64,000 nt of DNA from Apis mellifera (GCF_003254395.2 NC_037643.1:11304963-11368962); one strand, 5' to 3'; counted from the first letter of the stretch, positions 1 to 12,229 are shown. Translations and numbers: made by a program. Notes: generated from the letters alone by a model not told the origin.

Positions 1-3000
1 CCGCATACACATTAGCCTACCGTACACCTAAAGCATGAATATTTCATTTGTGTCGCCTGTGCGCGACACGCTGGCAACGGAAAACCGCGAATTATCCCGA
101 ACTTTCATAAATATCGATCGCACCTCCTCCGATAACAACTCGAGTCGAATTTTGGATCGCCCTGGGGATTGCGAGCCGTTCGTTAAAACGGATTAATAAA
201 TTTCCAGAAATTTCCACGTAACTTCTCTCGACTCGATTCCAGAGGTACACCGCCACCAATTCTCGGTTCCCTAATTTCTTAGCAACGGAGTCGCGGATTT
301 CGATCACGAATTCACGTAATCAACGAAATGTTAATCGTCGAGGAAATTTCTTTTTTTTCTTTTGTTGATCGGTTGCAACGACATTGCAATTATCGATCGT
401 TGCAATATAAGAATATTGCGTGAATGCTAATGGGGAGAGATTCTTTCGTTGTAGGTAAGGTTGTTTCAATAATTTCTTCGAGATGATCCCCACCGAAATT
501 CGCCATAATTGCCGCCACGACAATTCTCGATGCCGCCAAGAGGAGGAAATTTTTGGATCTTGATAGCGTGGAAGTAAGGAGCCGCGATAGAATCTTTATG
601 TCGCGCCCTAAAAACGCGCCATATTGCTTGTTTTATACGACAAAAAGAACATTTTATCGCGAGATCCTTTTGCCCGATACGAGGGACATCTTCTGCGAGC
701 GTGTCGGGAATGGAAAAAAAGAAAGAGAAAAAAAAAGCAAAAGGGAGGAAAAAAGTGGCCCCCCATCTGTTGAATCTATTTAAAAATTTATTGCCGATAT
801 ATCTTCTCTATCTATATACTTTATTTCGATTCGAAGAATTTTTTCCGTGAATTTTCTTTTTCGTTCAAAAGAAATCATCGATCGAGCAATTCAACGTATT
901 GAACGTATATTTATCTACACAGATAGAATAAAAATTAAAAAAAAACGAAGGAAAAAGAAGAAACGCTTAAAAAGACGAAGAGGTAATTATCGAATCACTT
1001 TGATTTTAATTTCGATTAAAACAAATTTCTTCGAACGAAAGATTATGCAACTTGTACGCTAACTATGCAACGCAAGCTTTCCTTCTAAATCCCTCAATTA
1101 TAACAGTTTGAATTATACTATATTTTATGTTAATTCCGTAAAACGATGTCTGTTTGTCAGTCTTTTAATTGCTCGACACTCGTAATGTTATCCCAGGTGT
1201 TCGATGACGAGACGATTTTGCAACACCTTTCCAGACGGTACGCGTCTCCTATCCCACATTCCATCGATCGTAAACCAGTAATTCATCATTGCGAAAAATT
1301 CATTTGCGTCAAAACGGGCGTTTTCGCGCGAAATTAATTTTCTCCGCGTCACGGGAAGAAATTACACGGGGACTTTTCGGCTTTCTCGATTCTCATACGA
1401 CACGCGTGTGATACCTCTCTCGTTGATTGTCCGATACGCTTGAAATTCTTCTTAATTAAACGTATTTTTCTCGACGATATTTCCAATTCGACATGAAGAA
1501 GAGTAACGAAATATTCTCGTACGGAACACGAGCTGTATAAATATTCCAGCAACGCGATTGTTCCACTTGAAAACGTAGAACACGATTATTTGCTTATTTG
1601 TACATAGATATTATCTCTATTTATCCGTTACTTTTATTTTATTACCTCAAAAGTTTTTTCCCCTCGATTCTTTCATTTTTCCATCTATCTTCTTTCCTTT
1701 TCTCTCTTCCATTACAACAGAATTCGCCTGTTGCGCGGACAATTTAATTCGAATATTGAAATTATTATTCGATACTGGTAGGCAGGGGGGTTAATTTGCG
1801 ACGAAAGTGTATGCAAATCGACGAGAGGGAGAATTTTTTCTCCTCCTCTCTTCTCCACGGCTTATCGCTCGCTATATTAATTTCCACGAAAGATCTCGTT
1901 CCATCCGGAAGGCTGAAACGCATCACTTTGCATACGAATCATCGAAAGGAATTTTCTTGAACGCGGTACCTTTCTTTCGCGCTCGATGACGTTCTAATTA
2001 TTTTTATCTAGCTAGTCCAACGATCCCTATTTTGCGCGAAATTTTGTAAAAACTTGTAAAATTCCAAGATTTTAGATAGCTCCATCCAGCGTTGACGAAA
2101 GAAAGATCGTCGATTTTGCGGTCGATTAATTTGTGAAATGGAGGTCCACGATTTCCTTGAATTTTATTTATAACGCGTTACTTTCTTCCTTTCTTTTTAT
2201 GCCAATCGAGTGCAATAATTTGAACGTCTGCAATATTATAAGATGGATGATGATCAAAAGTTGTTTCAAGATCGTAATTAATTGTTTGATCTACGGATTT
2301 TTTTTAAAAAATGCCAAGAAACTAATTTTTTCCTAGCTGAGAAATTTTCCAGCTTGTTCCATCACGGATAATAAAAAAGAGATTGAAGAAGAAGAAGAAG
2401 AAGAAGAAGCGAGAGTGATGCGTGACACCCATAAGAATCGATGCCTTTAACACGTTTCTTGCTAATATAAAGTCGCGAGAGACGTGTCATGTGTCATCAA
2501 GTTGTGTCTTCACCCGTATTACAATGGACACCCAGTGATGAATAATTATAATAGATATTATCGAACAAGTGAACAATGCAAATTATGAACGAAATTTGTA
2601 AATGAATGTTATTCAATTTACTTGATAATTTTACTTAATCATTATCGTTACATTGCAGTACAACTGAATATAATATGCAAATGCTATTTACTGCTTTTTT
2701 TCTGCGACTATTGCACACGCAGGAATTCAATCTCTGCTTTTTTGATTAAATTTTCACTTTGCAAAAAAAAAAAAGGAAAAAAAGAAACGTTAACATAACA
2801 AAAATCTAGCATAAAATGTGAAATTTCCTTCTCGAAAGGGCAAACAAATCGTGAAACGATATTTCATAATATTATCTCATCGGCGAAAAATCGGGAACTG
2901 GAAAATAAATAACGTTTTATTTTTCCCTATATAGGGATATTTCTCGCAGTGTTCACACGAATCAATTACAGATTCTATCGATCGATATCAATTTTAAAAA

Positions 3001-3544
3001 AAAAGGAATTGCTTTGACGATAAAACGATAAAAAAAAAATCCATTGGAAAGGTAAAACGTATCAAAATTATTATTCTCTTATTGTCGGATTAATACCTGC
3101 CTTTCGTCTCTTTGTATAAAATACGATCTACGTAGATGTAACGTAACTTCGTTTCCTCGAAAAAAAATTCATAAATATACTCGTACATGCAACGCAAACG
3201 TGTATTTCCAATTGGAATATCTGTCTCGATTGTACGATCGTACGATAATAATAATTTAGATCTTTGAATGGCCGTCTCTCGGCAACTTGAAATATAATTG
3301 GCCACGAAGCGCATGCGAGACACGCGAAAGATATAATCGGAGGCAAACGAATTTCAGCGAAATTCCTCCCCACGATAAATTCGCCATTCGCGAGGATCAA
3401 GATTTCTACATCTCGCGTTCCGTTAATGACGCATTGACTCGAATTCCCTCGAAAGATCGATATTTAAGATGATTCATGCTCTGCTCTAATCGCAACTATA
3501 TATAGAATAACTATATATATATATATATACTTGATGACGAGAAG
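1..3544. other. Non-coding stretch, no gene recognised
   Basis: AT-rich DNA with no ORF showing both splice signals and convincing protein composition. It holds a long polypurine run (about 709-755), a GAA trinucleotide run (2385-2409) and a TA dinucleotide run (3512-3529). A minus-strand open stretch at 92-307 and a plus-strand exon-like piece near 1198-1240 (acceptor-like CAG before it, GTACGC after it) were considered. They have no supporting neighbours. This is probably intergenic. Confidence 0.5.
2385..2409. repeat. GAA microsatellite
   Basis: Uninterrupted GAA/AAG triplets over about 25 bases, directly visible. It is not inside a supported reading frame. Confidence 0.9.
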
Positions 3545-3568
3545 TTCGATCGATGGTTCCTACGTAGC

Positions 3569-4430
3569 TCGAGCTTATCTTCTCTTGAAATCGGATTAAT
3601 GTTTCATCTCGATCGTTGCCACGTTAATATCGACGATTCTAAACGTTCCACGATCCGAAATATTATTTATATTTTACTGATTAAGTAAGAATTGTTGCTG
3701 TTCGTTTGAAGAAAGGAAGAAAAAAAAGGGGTGATGTATCTCTAACTTAACCTCGAGCTTATCTTCTCTTGAAATCGGATTAATGTTTCAACTCGATCGT
3801 TGATTCCACGATCCGAAATATTATTTATATTTTACTGATTAAGTAAGTAAGGATTGTGTTCCTATTCCTGTTTGAAGAAAGGAAGAAAAAAAAGGGGTTG
3901 TGTCTCTAACTTAACCTCGAGCTTATCTTCTCTTGAAATCGGATTAATGTTTCAACTCGATCGTTGATTCCACGATCCGAAATATTATTTATATTTTACT
4001 GATTAAGTAAGTAAGAATTGTGTTGCTGTTCCTGTTTGAAGAAAAGAAAAAAAAGGGGTGGTGTATTTCTAACTTAACCTCGAGCTTATCTTCTCTTGAA
4101 ATCGGATTAATGTTTCATCTCGATCGTTGCCACGTTAATATTGAAGATTCTAAACGTTCCACGATCCAAAACGATTATTTATATTTTGCTGATTAAGTAA
4201 ATAAGGATTGTTGCTGTTCATTTGAAGAAAGGAAGAAAAAAAAGGGGTGGTATATCTCTAACTTAACCTCGAGCTTATCTTCTCTTGAAATCGGATTAAA
4301 ATTTCAACTCGATCCTTGATTCCACGATTCGAAATATTATTTATATTTTACTGATTAAGTAAGTAAGGATTGTGTTGCTGTTCCTGTTTGAAAAAAGGAA
4401 GAAAAAAGAGGATATCTCCAACTTAACCCC
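3569..4430. repeat. Five-copy complex tandem repeat (units about 155-189 bp)
   Basis: Five successive copies share the landmark GAGCTTATCTTCTCTTG, starting at 3573, 3755, 3919, 4082 and 4271 (spacings 182, 164, 163, 189). Each copy continues through a block of the type ATCGGATTAATGTTTCA, then CGATCCGAAATATT, then TTACTGATTAAGTAAG, and ends in an A-rich GAAGGAAGAAAAAAAAGGGG stretch before the next TAACTTAACCTC. Two unit types exist. Long units (copies 1 and 4) carry about 25 extra bases including GCCACGTTAATAT and TTCTAAACG. Short units (2, 3 and 5) lack them, giving the order long-short-short-long-short. The last copy ends beside a small hairpin (4425-4450). Confidence 0.9.
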
Positions 4431-4450
4431 CTCCCTCTATCGAGGGGGTT
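4425..4450. other. Hairpin closing the tandem array
   Basis: AACCCCCTC (4425-4433) is the perfect reverse complement of GAGGGGGTT (4442-4450), with an eight-base spacer. It sits exactly where the last repeat copy diverges from the earlier ones, which have TTAACCTCGAG at this point. Confidence 0.75.
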
Positions 4451-5937
4451 TAATATCTGGAAACAACTCAATCGAGTTTCATCGAAAAGATTATTTACTC
4501 GTTAGGAGAGTAGTTGCTTTATTATCGTGGATCGATCGCATCTACGGCATCGCTCGCAATTTCGCTTCGTCGTGGTCGAAACCGATCTCCACCTTATTAT
4601 CTTGGCCGCAGCAGCAGCAGCAGCTTTCATCGTGAGCTTTTTATCCTACCGCTCCTTGGCGTACGCTAAAACACCATCCCGCTTCGAAAACTAATTTTTC
4701 TTTTTTCCCCCCTTTTTTTTTTCTTTACCTCGTTTACCTGGCTGGTCGATATTAAATTACCGATCGAGGCTCTTCGCGGACCCTCGGAGAAGAAGGAGGA
4801 ACCGCCACTTTCGGCTTAACGCGATTACCCACGTTTTGCCGCTCGAGCTTTCGCTGAAATTTCATTTCGATCGGTATCGTTGCCTCCAAACGCATTAGAT
4901 CTGATTTAACCGGGGTATCTCTGCGAAAAATGTTCCCTCTCCCCTCCTCCGATGGGGCGCCCATCGAGACGCTAAGGAAGATGGCGGTTTTATGGAGAAA
5001 CGTTTCGCTCTCGACGCGGAGAAATTGCCGTGGGAAGTGCGATGAATCGATGGGGAACGAAACCGGGACGTGAGTCGAATATCGGTTCGAGTTCACGTTC
5101 GTACAGCAGAAAAATTTTTAAATTTTTCCCTCCTCGATGGATGGGATGGACGGAGGAAGATCCCGTGGCTCGCGCGTAACGAAACAAATTTCCTTACTCT
5201 TGCCTTACTTTTTCCTTCAACGATGAAGACGACACGGAGAGGTGAGCGCGAGAAGGAAGAGTGAAAAAAGGAAGAGAGTGGTGTTGGTTCATCCAGCGCA
5301 GCCAAGCGGAAAATAGGTAATATTCTAAGATCAGACGATGGGCGACATCGTGCTGGGGATGGAGCTTCGCCTACCAGTTTGTGTTTTATTCCAGAGAACG
5401 ACTATCGCTCTTCACTGCGTTTATTGCGCGACAAGAACTGGAACTTTCTGATGAAAGAGAGAAGAAAAAATAGTTTTTTCAAAAGTGTCTTTGAATAAAC
5501 TTGAAAGAACGGTTAGAATTATTCTTTGTTTCTTACGTTTACCTTATTATCTGCCATTGGATATTCCAATATCAAATTTCCAATTATTGCTACATACGAA
5601 CGTGGAACGTTTATCATATGTTTATCATATCATTAACACGAAACGGAACGATCGGACCCATTCGTTTTATCGAAACCATTCCGCTTAATTAACAATACAA
5701 ATATAACGTGGAGAACATACTGTAGAAGGTACATAGCATCTGTAACGCACGATTGCTCGAAACGAACATGCCCTCGAATGTCAAGCCTGAAAATTGATTT
5801 GCCCCAATGAGCAACACGATAAGCATATTAAACACTGTTATCGCGAAACCCGGCGAACCAGGTTTCAGGAAGCCATAATTTATACTCTTGCTACACGCTT
5901 CCATCTAACGAGATGTTTTTCCAATTGTCAAACCGAG
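4451..5937. other. Upstream region of the secreted-protein gene; no supported gene
   Basis: This is moderately GC-rich (to about 5400), then AT-rich. Short plus-strand ORFs with good starts exist. One at 4981 has context GAAGATGGCGG and runs to a GTGAGT donor at 5070. A 37-codon one runs 5338-5451. A GTGAGC donor-like site is at about 5241. None can be joined with confidence to a downstream exon, so they are recorded only as possible 5' exons or chance. Confidence 0.4.
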
Positions 5938-5940
5938 TGT

Positions 5941-5949
5941 ATATATATA
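5941..5949 (+). promoter_or_regulatory. Candidate TATA box of the secreted-protein gene
   Basis: TATATATAA lies 45-53 bases before the ATG at 5994. A start site about 30 bases downstream would give a leader of only about 20 bases. That is short but seen in strongly expressed insect secreted-protein genes. A 5' exon further upstream is the alternative. This is inference from position only. Confidence 0.35.
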
Positions 5950-5993
5950 ATCGGTGTACTACGTGGCCATCCGTAGTCGGGACAACGAAGAAG

Positions 5994-7796
5994 ATGAACG
6001 TTATAGCCGCGATACTGCTGGTGACATCGGTGCCGTGGGTGATTGCCTATCCCTGGCCAGGGATCAACGAGAAATCGGTATATCTGAATTTTTAGATATT
6101 TCAGAGACAATTTGTTATATTAATTTGTAATCATACTTTGACGATTAATAGGAAGAAGTAAAAATGGTGGAGCAGAGGGAACCGTCAGGATTGTTCGAAA
6201 GCGTAACGGCGTGGGGCAATAAAATTTTTCCATTTCAATTTTTGAACGGGGACGAAAAAGTGGAAGATTCGAAGAGGCTCGATGCACAGAAGGAATATAA
6301 CGGTAATATCTGTTTGAATTTGATTTAATTTTCTAAAAATTCAAATTGATAGAATCGTTCGATTGAAAATAAAGGATAAGAATTTGTTGTTGACGTTTGT
6401 TTGATTTTGTTTAATTTAAAAAAAAAAGGCGAGCGTATTGCGACGTTCCCGTTGGAGAAAATTTTTGGCAAGGATAACATATTCGCCTCGATGATCTCGA
6501 ACGTTATCGGCACAGTTGGAAAAGCGATAGAAGGTATCGCGAGCAACGTTCAAAAAGGTAATTCGTATATAATTGGTAAATATTTATTTTTTCCTTTTTC
6601 ATATATATATATATATAAAATATTTGGTAAATATTTTACTGCTAGGTAAACCCGAATATTTGAAAAAACCAATGAAAAAAAGAAAAAAAAACGCATCGGT
6701 AACAAATTATATCAATCCTCTCTGTAAGAGTAAAACAACAATAACAACAACAAAAAAAAAAGAATGAAAAATAGAGCGGATGATAAAATAAAAATAATAG
6801 TAAAAGCGCAATCGATGAAACCGATAGGGTGCGAAAGATAAAATCAATTTTTCATACTATTTTATATTTTCCAGGGATAGGATTACCTTTTTTCCCAAAC
6901 AGAGAAATGCCAACAGGTAAAATGCACAAACGTGTTAGAAAATTAAAAAAATTTGTTGTTGAAAATATTAGATTTTCCCAAAAAAAATTAAAAAAATATC
7001 TAATATACTTTATTCTTCATCGATATTCTTCGACATTTTCTTATTTTGAGGAAACTATCGAAAAATATCGAACGATCACGATTTTCTAAAAAAAAAAATA
7101 CATTAATTACGTAAAACAAGTTTTGGGAACAATCTAATATATATTTCACGAGGCAAATGAAAGGAGAAAACTATTACACTTTCCAAAGTAGACGCGGACA
7201 AAAGTGATTCTGGCCACTCGAAGCGATACGGATCAAGGGAGGAGGCGAGCGTGAAAGAAGGAGGTCGGAGGGTCGGTTATCGGGAATCAACAGAAGGCGC
7301 GAAAGAAGTTGATGGCGAGAAACGCGCTATTCACTCGGCCGCTCCTCCGCCGCCTTTGGATGATGGGGATGATGCAAAAACAGGTGGCGGCGAGAGAAAA
7401 CGGTGGGACGGGGCTGCGGTATCAACGGAACTCGGGGGGGGATCGGGTGACGCAAAAAGCTGGAGTCATTCCTCCCAAGGAATTGAGAAAAACTCGTTAA
7501 CCAGGCCGAAAGAAGGGAGTTCTCGGGGATCGACAAATGTTGACGATCGTTCCTCGGGGAAGGGAGGAGGTGAGGTTAAAGAGGAGGTTAAAGAGGAGGC
7601 GAAGAAAGTTGAAAGTGATGCAAAAGGGAAGAGAGATGAGGTTGAAAGGGAAGGAAAAGGGGGGGAGGATAAAGTCGGTGAGGAAAAGGAGAAGGAGATC
7701 GAAGTGAAGGAAACGAAGGAGAAGAAGGAAGAAAAGAAGGAGATTAAAGAAGAGGAGGAGAAGGAAAAAGATGGATTAGAGAAAAAGAAGGATTAG
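5994..7796 (+). CDS. Five-exon gene for an orphan secreted protein with Lys/Glu-rich tail
   Basis: Coding exons are 5994-6077, 6152-6302, 6429-6557, 6875-6916 and 7189-7796 (1014 bases, 337 residues plus stop). Every intron is GT-AG and the phases 0, 1, 1 and 1 keep one frame. Residues 1-18 form a signal peptide (hydrophobic AAILLVTSVPWVIA, probable cut before YPWPG), so the product is predicted to enter the secretory pathway. Residues 29-78 are charged. Residues 96-122 (from IFASMISNV) are amphipathic and rich in Gly, Ala and Ile. Residues 123-136 are a short proline/aromatic linker encoded by a 42-base exon. Residues 137-262 are Gly/Ser/charged and disordered-looking, with an APPPPL motif. 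Residues 263-337 are almost entirely Lys/Glu with EVKEE-type repeats. There is no cysteine. I recognise no family; the function is unknown. The gene model is inferred from signals, not transcripts. Confidence 0.72.
6647..6767 (+). other. Possible alternative terminal exon of the secreted-protein gene
   Basis: Inside intron 3, TTTTACTGCTAG ends just before GTAAACCCGAATATTTG. Entering there in phase 1, the phase at which exon 3 ends, reads Gly-Lys-Pro-Glu-Tyr-Leu and then a Lys/Thr/Asn-rich stretch to a stop at about 6767. This isoform would replace the long acidic/basic tail with a short basic one. The acceptor tract is weak, so retained-intron noise is equally possible. Confidence 0.2.
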
Positions 7797-8276
7797 TTTG
7801 GGGGCCAAGCTGAACAGGATCGAACGATAAACTGGTAATGGTAATGTGTAAAAGGATATTTGAAATTAAAAAAGAAAGGAAAATAATTTACAGAGAAGTA
7901 AAGAGAAATAAAGAGGTATCGGACATTGTGAAAAGATGAAATTATCGGGGGAAAATAGTTAAAAAAAGAAGCGTAAAAAGAAACGCTGACACAAAGACAA
8001 CGTTGATGAAACTTGGTAAGAAAAAGAAAATGATCGCGAATAGAAGGTTGGAGCATAAAAGAGCGACGTTACGATAGAAGGATGGCTCTTTCATCGAAAT
8101 TGATAAAAGAATCATCCTTTGTCACGCAACGATCGATCTATTCTCGAGAATATCGCGAATAAACGAAACGAGAAAGATGACAATCACGACGGAATTATAA
8201 TTGAAGGAAATTGATGACGCAGCATCGGACGAGGGAAAAAAAACACGATTACGCGCGCAATTTTAAATCAATAAAT
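7797..8276 (+). other. Probable 3' UTR of the secreted-protein gene
   Basis: A-rich sequence follows the stop at 7796, with no plausible coding. Two AATAAA signals lie at 7907-7912 and 8270-8275, giving a possible UTR of about 130 or 500 bases. The choice cannot be made from sequence alone. Confidence 0.45.
7907..7912 (+). terminator. Candidate polyadenylation signal AATAAA
   Basis: First canonical AATAAA downstream of the stop codon at 7796, about 110 bases after it. A second is at 8270-8275. Confidence 0.4.
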
Positions 8277-9672
8277 GGAATTTCTAAGCGGAAACTTGGA
8301 AGAAGAAGAGAAAGAAGAAGAAAGATCATCGAAATATCTTCAAGCGCATGAACTAAATCGCGCAAAAAACATAATAGCTTCGAAAATAGTTTTAAATTAT
8401 CAATTGATACTCGTCGTCGTCGTCGTCGTCGTCGCGAAGAAGAAAGGAAATATCGAGATTTCTTACGCATCGGCTTGAAGAATTGATGAGTAAGCGATTG
8501 CATTCGTGTCGAATGATGAAGTGAAGGTTCTTGAAACGTGTGCGCCAACTGCAAATGCGTATAGAAAGAAATTAACTAATTAAGGCTATTCGAGATGAAC
8601 GAGTAATTATGGGATCATTTGCACAATTATTGATCCGTCAGTATTTGACTATTTACCTTTATACCATCGACGATACGTACTCGTATCAACGATTGTTAGA
8701 ATTGCGAGTGATAATAATGTAACAAGGATTATTAATCTGGGTATTTTTTTTCTTTTTATTATTATTACTTTCTTAATCTCACTTAACACCATATCATATT
8801 TACGTTTTATTTATTTTACGTGTATTTTAAATATATTTTTTGTTGCTTAATGTATCGAACAATATTAATTCGTTCGAAGAATATTCGTGTATTAATTAAA
8901 AACAATTCTGCAGAGATTAAAATATATCCATTTTTATATTCTATAGATTTTTATCCATTCTTTTATTTCTCTAGAAATATCTATCTATTATTATATATAT
9001 CGTGCAAAATATTTTTGGATTCGATATTTAATCCCAAGTTTCACTTTTCGATACGTGTTCATCGAAGCATCGCGAGTGAGAAAATGCGGAAACGTTACCA
9101 GCTGCAATTGCGGATGATCTATATTGAATGCGAGCGTTGCGCAGCATGTAGGAAGTTCAACAGCGGCGTCCAATTACGCGTCTCCGGATATAAATCATCG
9201 GAAATATGAGGGCCACTGACGCAACCTGTCCATTGATACATTGTTACCATTGCGAGAAAATAGCAGCACGTTTCTTTAAAAAAAAGCACGCTCTACTTTA
9301 AAATGTCAACTCGAAATATTGTGCGATATCCTTTCTCTCCTTTCTAATGACAAATATCTTTCTTCCATATACACGAATACGATTTCATTGTATGCAATCA
9401 GACGAGATAAACGAGAATGTTCCACGAGTATAAAACAAAAAAAAGAAACAAAAATCCTTAGCAATATATTTACATTTCAATCAAAATCTTTCGAAACGTT
9501 CGATTAATAGATTGCAACGTTAGAATATACTATTAAAATACACGCGAATTCTAAAATCTTATCTCTTCGTTTCGTTTCGAAAATTGCGCAACACGCGTGT
9601 CGATTACACAAGAAACGGCAAAGCCACTTAATCATAAATAATCCGATTCTTCTTAATAGGCGAGCGAACTAA
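8277..9672. other. AT-rich convergent intergenic / 3' UTR region
   Basis: This lies between the plus-strand gene and the minus-strand terminal exon at 9673-9807, so it probably holds their facing 3' ends. A TCG microsatellite is at 8411-8434. Minus-strand AATAAA signals appear as TTTATT near 8966 and 8806. A minus-strand exon-like piece (about 8475-8550) has an acceptor-like CATTTGCAG and a donor-like GCGTAAGA, and would read through the TCG run as poly-arginine. I treat it as unproven. Confidence 0.4.
8411..8434. repeat. TCG microsatellite
   Basis: Eight uninterrupted TCG triplets, directly visible. Confidence 0.9.
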
Positions 9673-9807
9673 CTAATCGCGGATGCAACGAGGATGATGG
9701 CGTTTCTTTTTTTTTTTTCCAAGTTTATCGAGCGTCGTCGATTCGTTTAAATCGTGATCCATCTCGCGGTGGGCCGCCAACAACTTGGATCGCGCTTCGC
9801 TGGCGGC
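9673..9807 (-). CDS. Putative terminal coding exon of an unidentified minus-strand gene
   Basis: On the minus strand, a good branch-point word (TTCTAAC) and the acceptor GTAATTTGCAG precede position 9807. From there a phase-0 frame reads 44 residues to TAG at 9673-9675. The start, AASEARSKLLAAHREMDHDL, is strongly helical with heptad-like spacing. It is followed by Asn-Glu-Ser-Thr-Thr, then a lysine run (encoded by a 12-A tract) and a basic end, RHHPRCIRD. All three frames are open for about 20 codons, but only this one is protein-like throughout. It probably forms the C-terminal coiled coil and basic tail of a larger protein whose earlier exons lie to the right. A candidate preceding exon ends at 17662 in the same phase. 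The family is not recognised. Confidence 0.5.
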   Translation of the reverse strand, partial: AASEARSKLLAAHREMDHDLNESTTLDKLGKKKKKRHHPRCIRD

Positions 9808-12229
9808 CTGCAAATTACAGACTTCGTTAGAATCCCCCGTTATCTCGATACCTCATCTCTTCCACGGGAATTATAAAAACAATTCAGATTTATACCTTAC
9901 GGCTTATCACGAGGGAGAAAGTTATCTCTGCGCTGCGCGCTGGTTAGTGTGTTGAGCGGACAGCGGCCGATAAATCTCAAGCGAGGAAAGGTTTTGTTTC
10001 CACCAAAGATTACGGCCGTTCGATAAAAAGTCATTGTATCTTGTCCGAGTTCGAATCGGAGGGGAAAAGAGGAGAGTAGGAGGAGGAGAGGGGAGGGTGT
10101 GCACGATCGAAACCGCCTCTTCCTCCCTCCCTTCCCTCCGTGGATCAGGGAGGACGTTACGGCGAACCGGAAATCGATGTATACCGATTTGATTTTCGTT
10201 AATAATGTTTGACTTGATCCGACCGAAATATCCGTTAATTATCCGTTAACTTGCTCGTGTCGGGGGTTAATTTGCCCCGATTAGTAGACACAGTGGATAA
10301 GGATATTTGAATACATAATTTAAATACATGGCTAAATATAGGACAAGATGAAGGATCTTTTAATTTACTAAATTAACGTAATAATCGAAGAATTTCTATC
10401 GAGACGATTATTTTTCAAAATTTCGAAATATATATTTCGTGCAATTATAAGAACTGTCGCGATTATAATAATTTGTCTCGATAATCTAAATAATTTCTTC
10501 GAAACATTTCTTCAATTGCAAACACTCGATCGAAGTTGCGATGGAATCGGATAAACTGAATGATTTTCGAGTCGAATCGAATTCATCCCTCCTCTTCTAT
10601 GTAGAACGCACGTACGTGTCCTCGCGCAAATTTCGCCTTCCCGATGGCGCCCTCCTCTCGTCCCCACCGTCCCCTCGAGAGAGGAGAGCGGAGGCTGGAA
10701 GGGGGAGCTCGAATTAATAAACCTTTCATAACGAGGCGAACGTTACCGTATAACTAGCCTCGCGTACACGGGGACCAGAGGATCGCAAAAGTACAGCCGC
10801 GCGCAAAATTTACGCGCGCCGCGGCGCATAAATTGGCCGCGTGCCTTCTCCCCTCCCTCTATTCTCTGGAAGATCGAGAATCCTTCCTTTCCCTTTTTTT
10901 TTCAACGAGGACTCCGGCAGCACTTGTTCAAGAAGCAATGATTGGATAAACGTATGTATAATTAAAAAATTTTCTTAAATTTTAGCGCGGCTTGGAAAAC
11001 GGATCGAGATTATTTATTGCTTTAAAGAGAATTTTCGAAGAAACAAAAGCTAAAGGATTTGTCGTTACCCTTCTCCTCTTCCTAGCGATACTATCGTTGA
11101 TCAAAAATAACAAACGCGACACGGCCAACCTGAAACGTTAAATAAATAACCGATAAATAAACGTGGAAAATTTGCAAAAAAAAGAAAAGGAAAAATCAGA
11201 GACGGAGGATCACGACCGGTCGACGCGACGCTCGAGATTTATACCGGTACACACTTATTACTGCGTTGTTAATATGCAAGCCGGCGGATCGAGCGTGTGT
11301 ACGGGGAGGAGAAGAGGGGTGTGACCGGGGAAGAAAGAGAGAAAGAGAGAAAGAGGTTTGGTAATTTATTTAGCCGGCGTGCCGTAATCCGAGATATTCA
11401 TCCGGGTAATGGGTAATCGTAGACTCGCACTCGCAACCGTGTCTTGGAATCGCGGCAATTATAACTGTATGTACACACGAGCAGGCTGGTGATGCACGCT
11501 CGAGGCAGGGTTATCGGTGTTGCACGCGAATGTGTTCCCCACAAATCCACCGATCGCGTCACACCTTGTTGCTTCGGCGACGTCCGCTTAACGACCGGTT
11601 AACCAGCCTTCGTTTTGCATTCGTTGAACCCTCCACTTTTTTATTATGACTCGAGTCGAGCCACGCACTCGGATCGGCCTGAATGGGATATCGCCGTATA
11701 TCCAATTCTCTGTTCTCTGCCATTTTCCGTGCAATGATACGTGGAATTCGATTTTGTATAAATTTCACGAATCGAGGCAGCCTCTTCCTTCTACTCTTTT
11801 TCACTGTAAAGGAGAGAAGAAGAGAAGAAAGTATATCGACGTAGAGTTTCGATCCCTGAGGAAGGGCAGCGAGGATGATCAGAGAGGATGTTTTTTCCTC
11901 GAATTACCCGTTACAATTATCAAGGTTAATATTCATTCGTTCGCACGAGAGCGGAACTCGTTTGCTTCAACCAGAACTTAAATGTAAATCGCGAAGATTT
12001 ATACCGGTAATCCGGTAAGCCATTTCGAGCAATGAACAGCGAATTTCACCGTCACCGGCGAGAATCGCGGCGAGATTTAGCCCGAGATTAAAATTTTAAG
12101 CGCGACGGAAAAGCCGGTGAAACGTACGCGTACGCTTCCGAGTGATTCACCGCCGTATCATATTTATAAAGCTTATACGCTTCGCGATGAATATGAATAT
12201 ACATCCCTTCCCTCTCTCGTGAAAACGAA

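Noticed and set aside
4861..5069. Open plus-strand frame into GTGAGT with a good ATG at 4981
   Set aside because: About 70 codons open in GC-balanced DNA is expected by chance, and no compatible acceptor phase to the 5994 gene could be shown.
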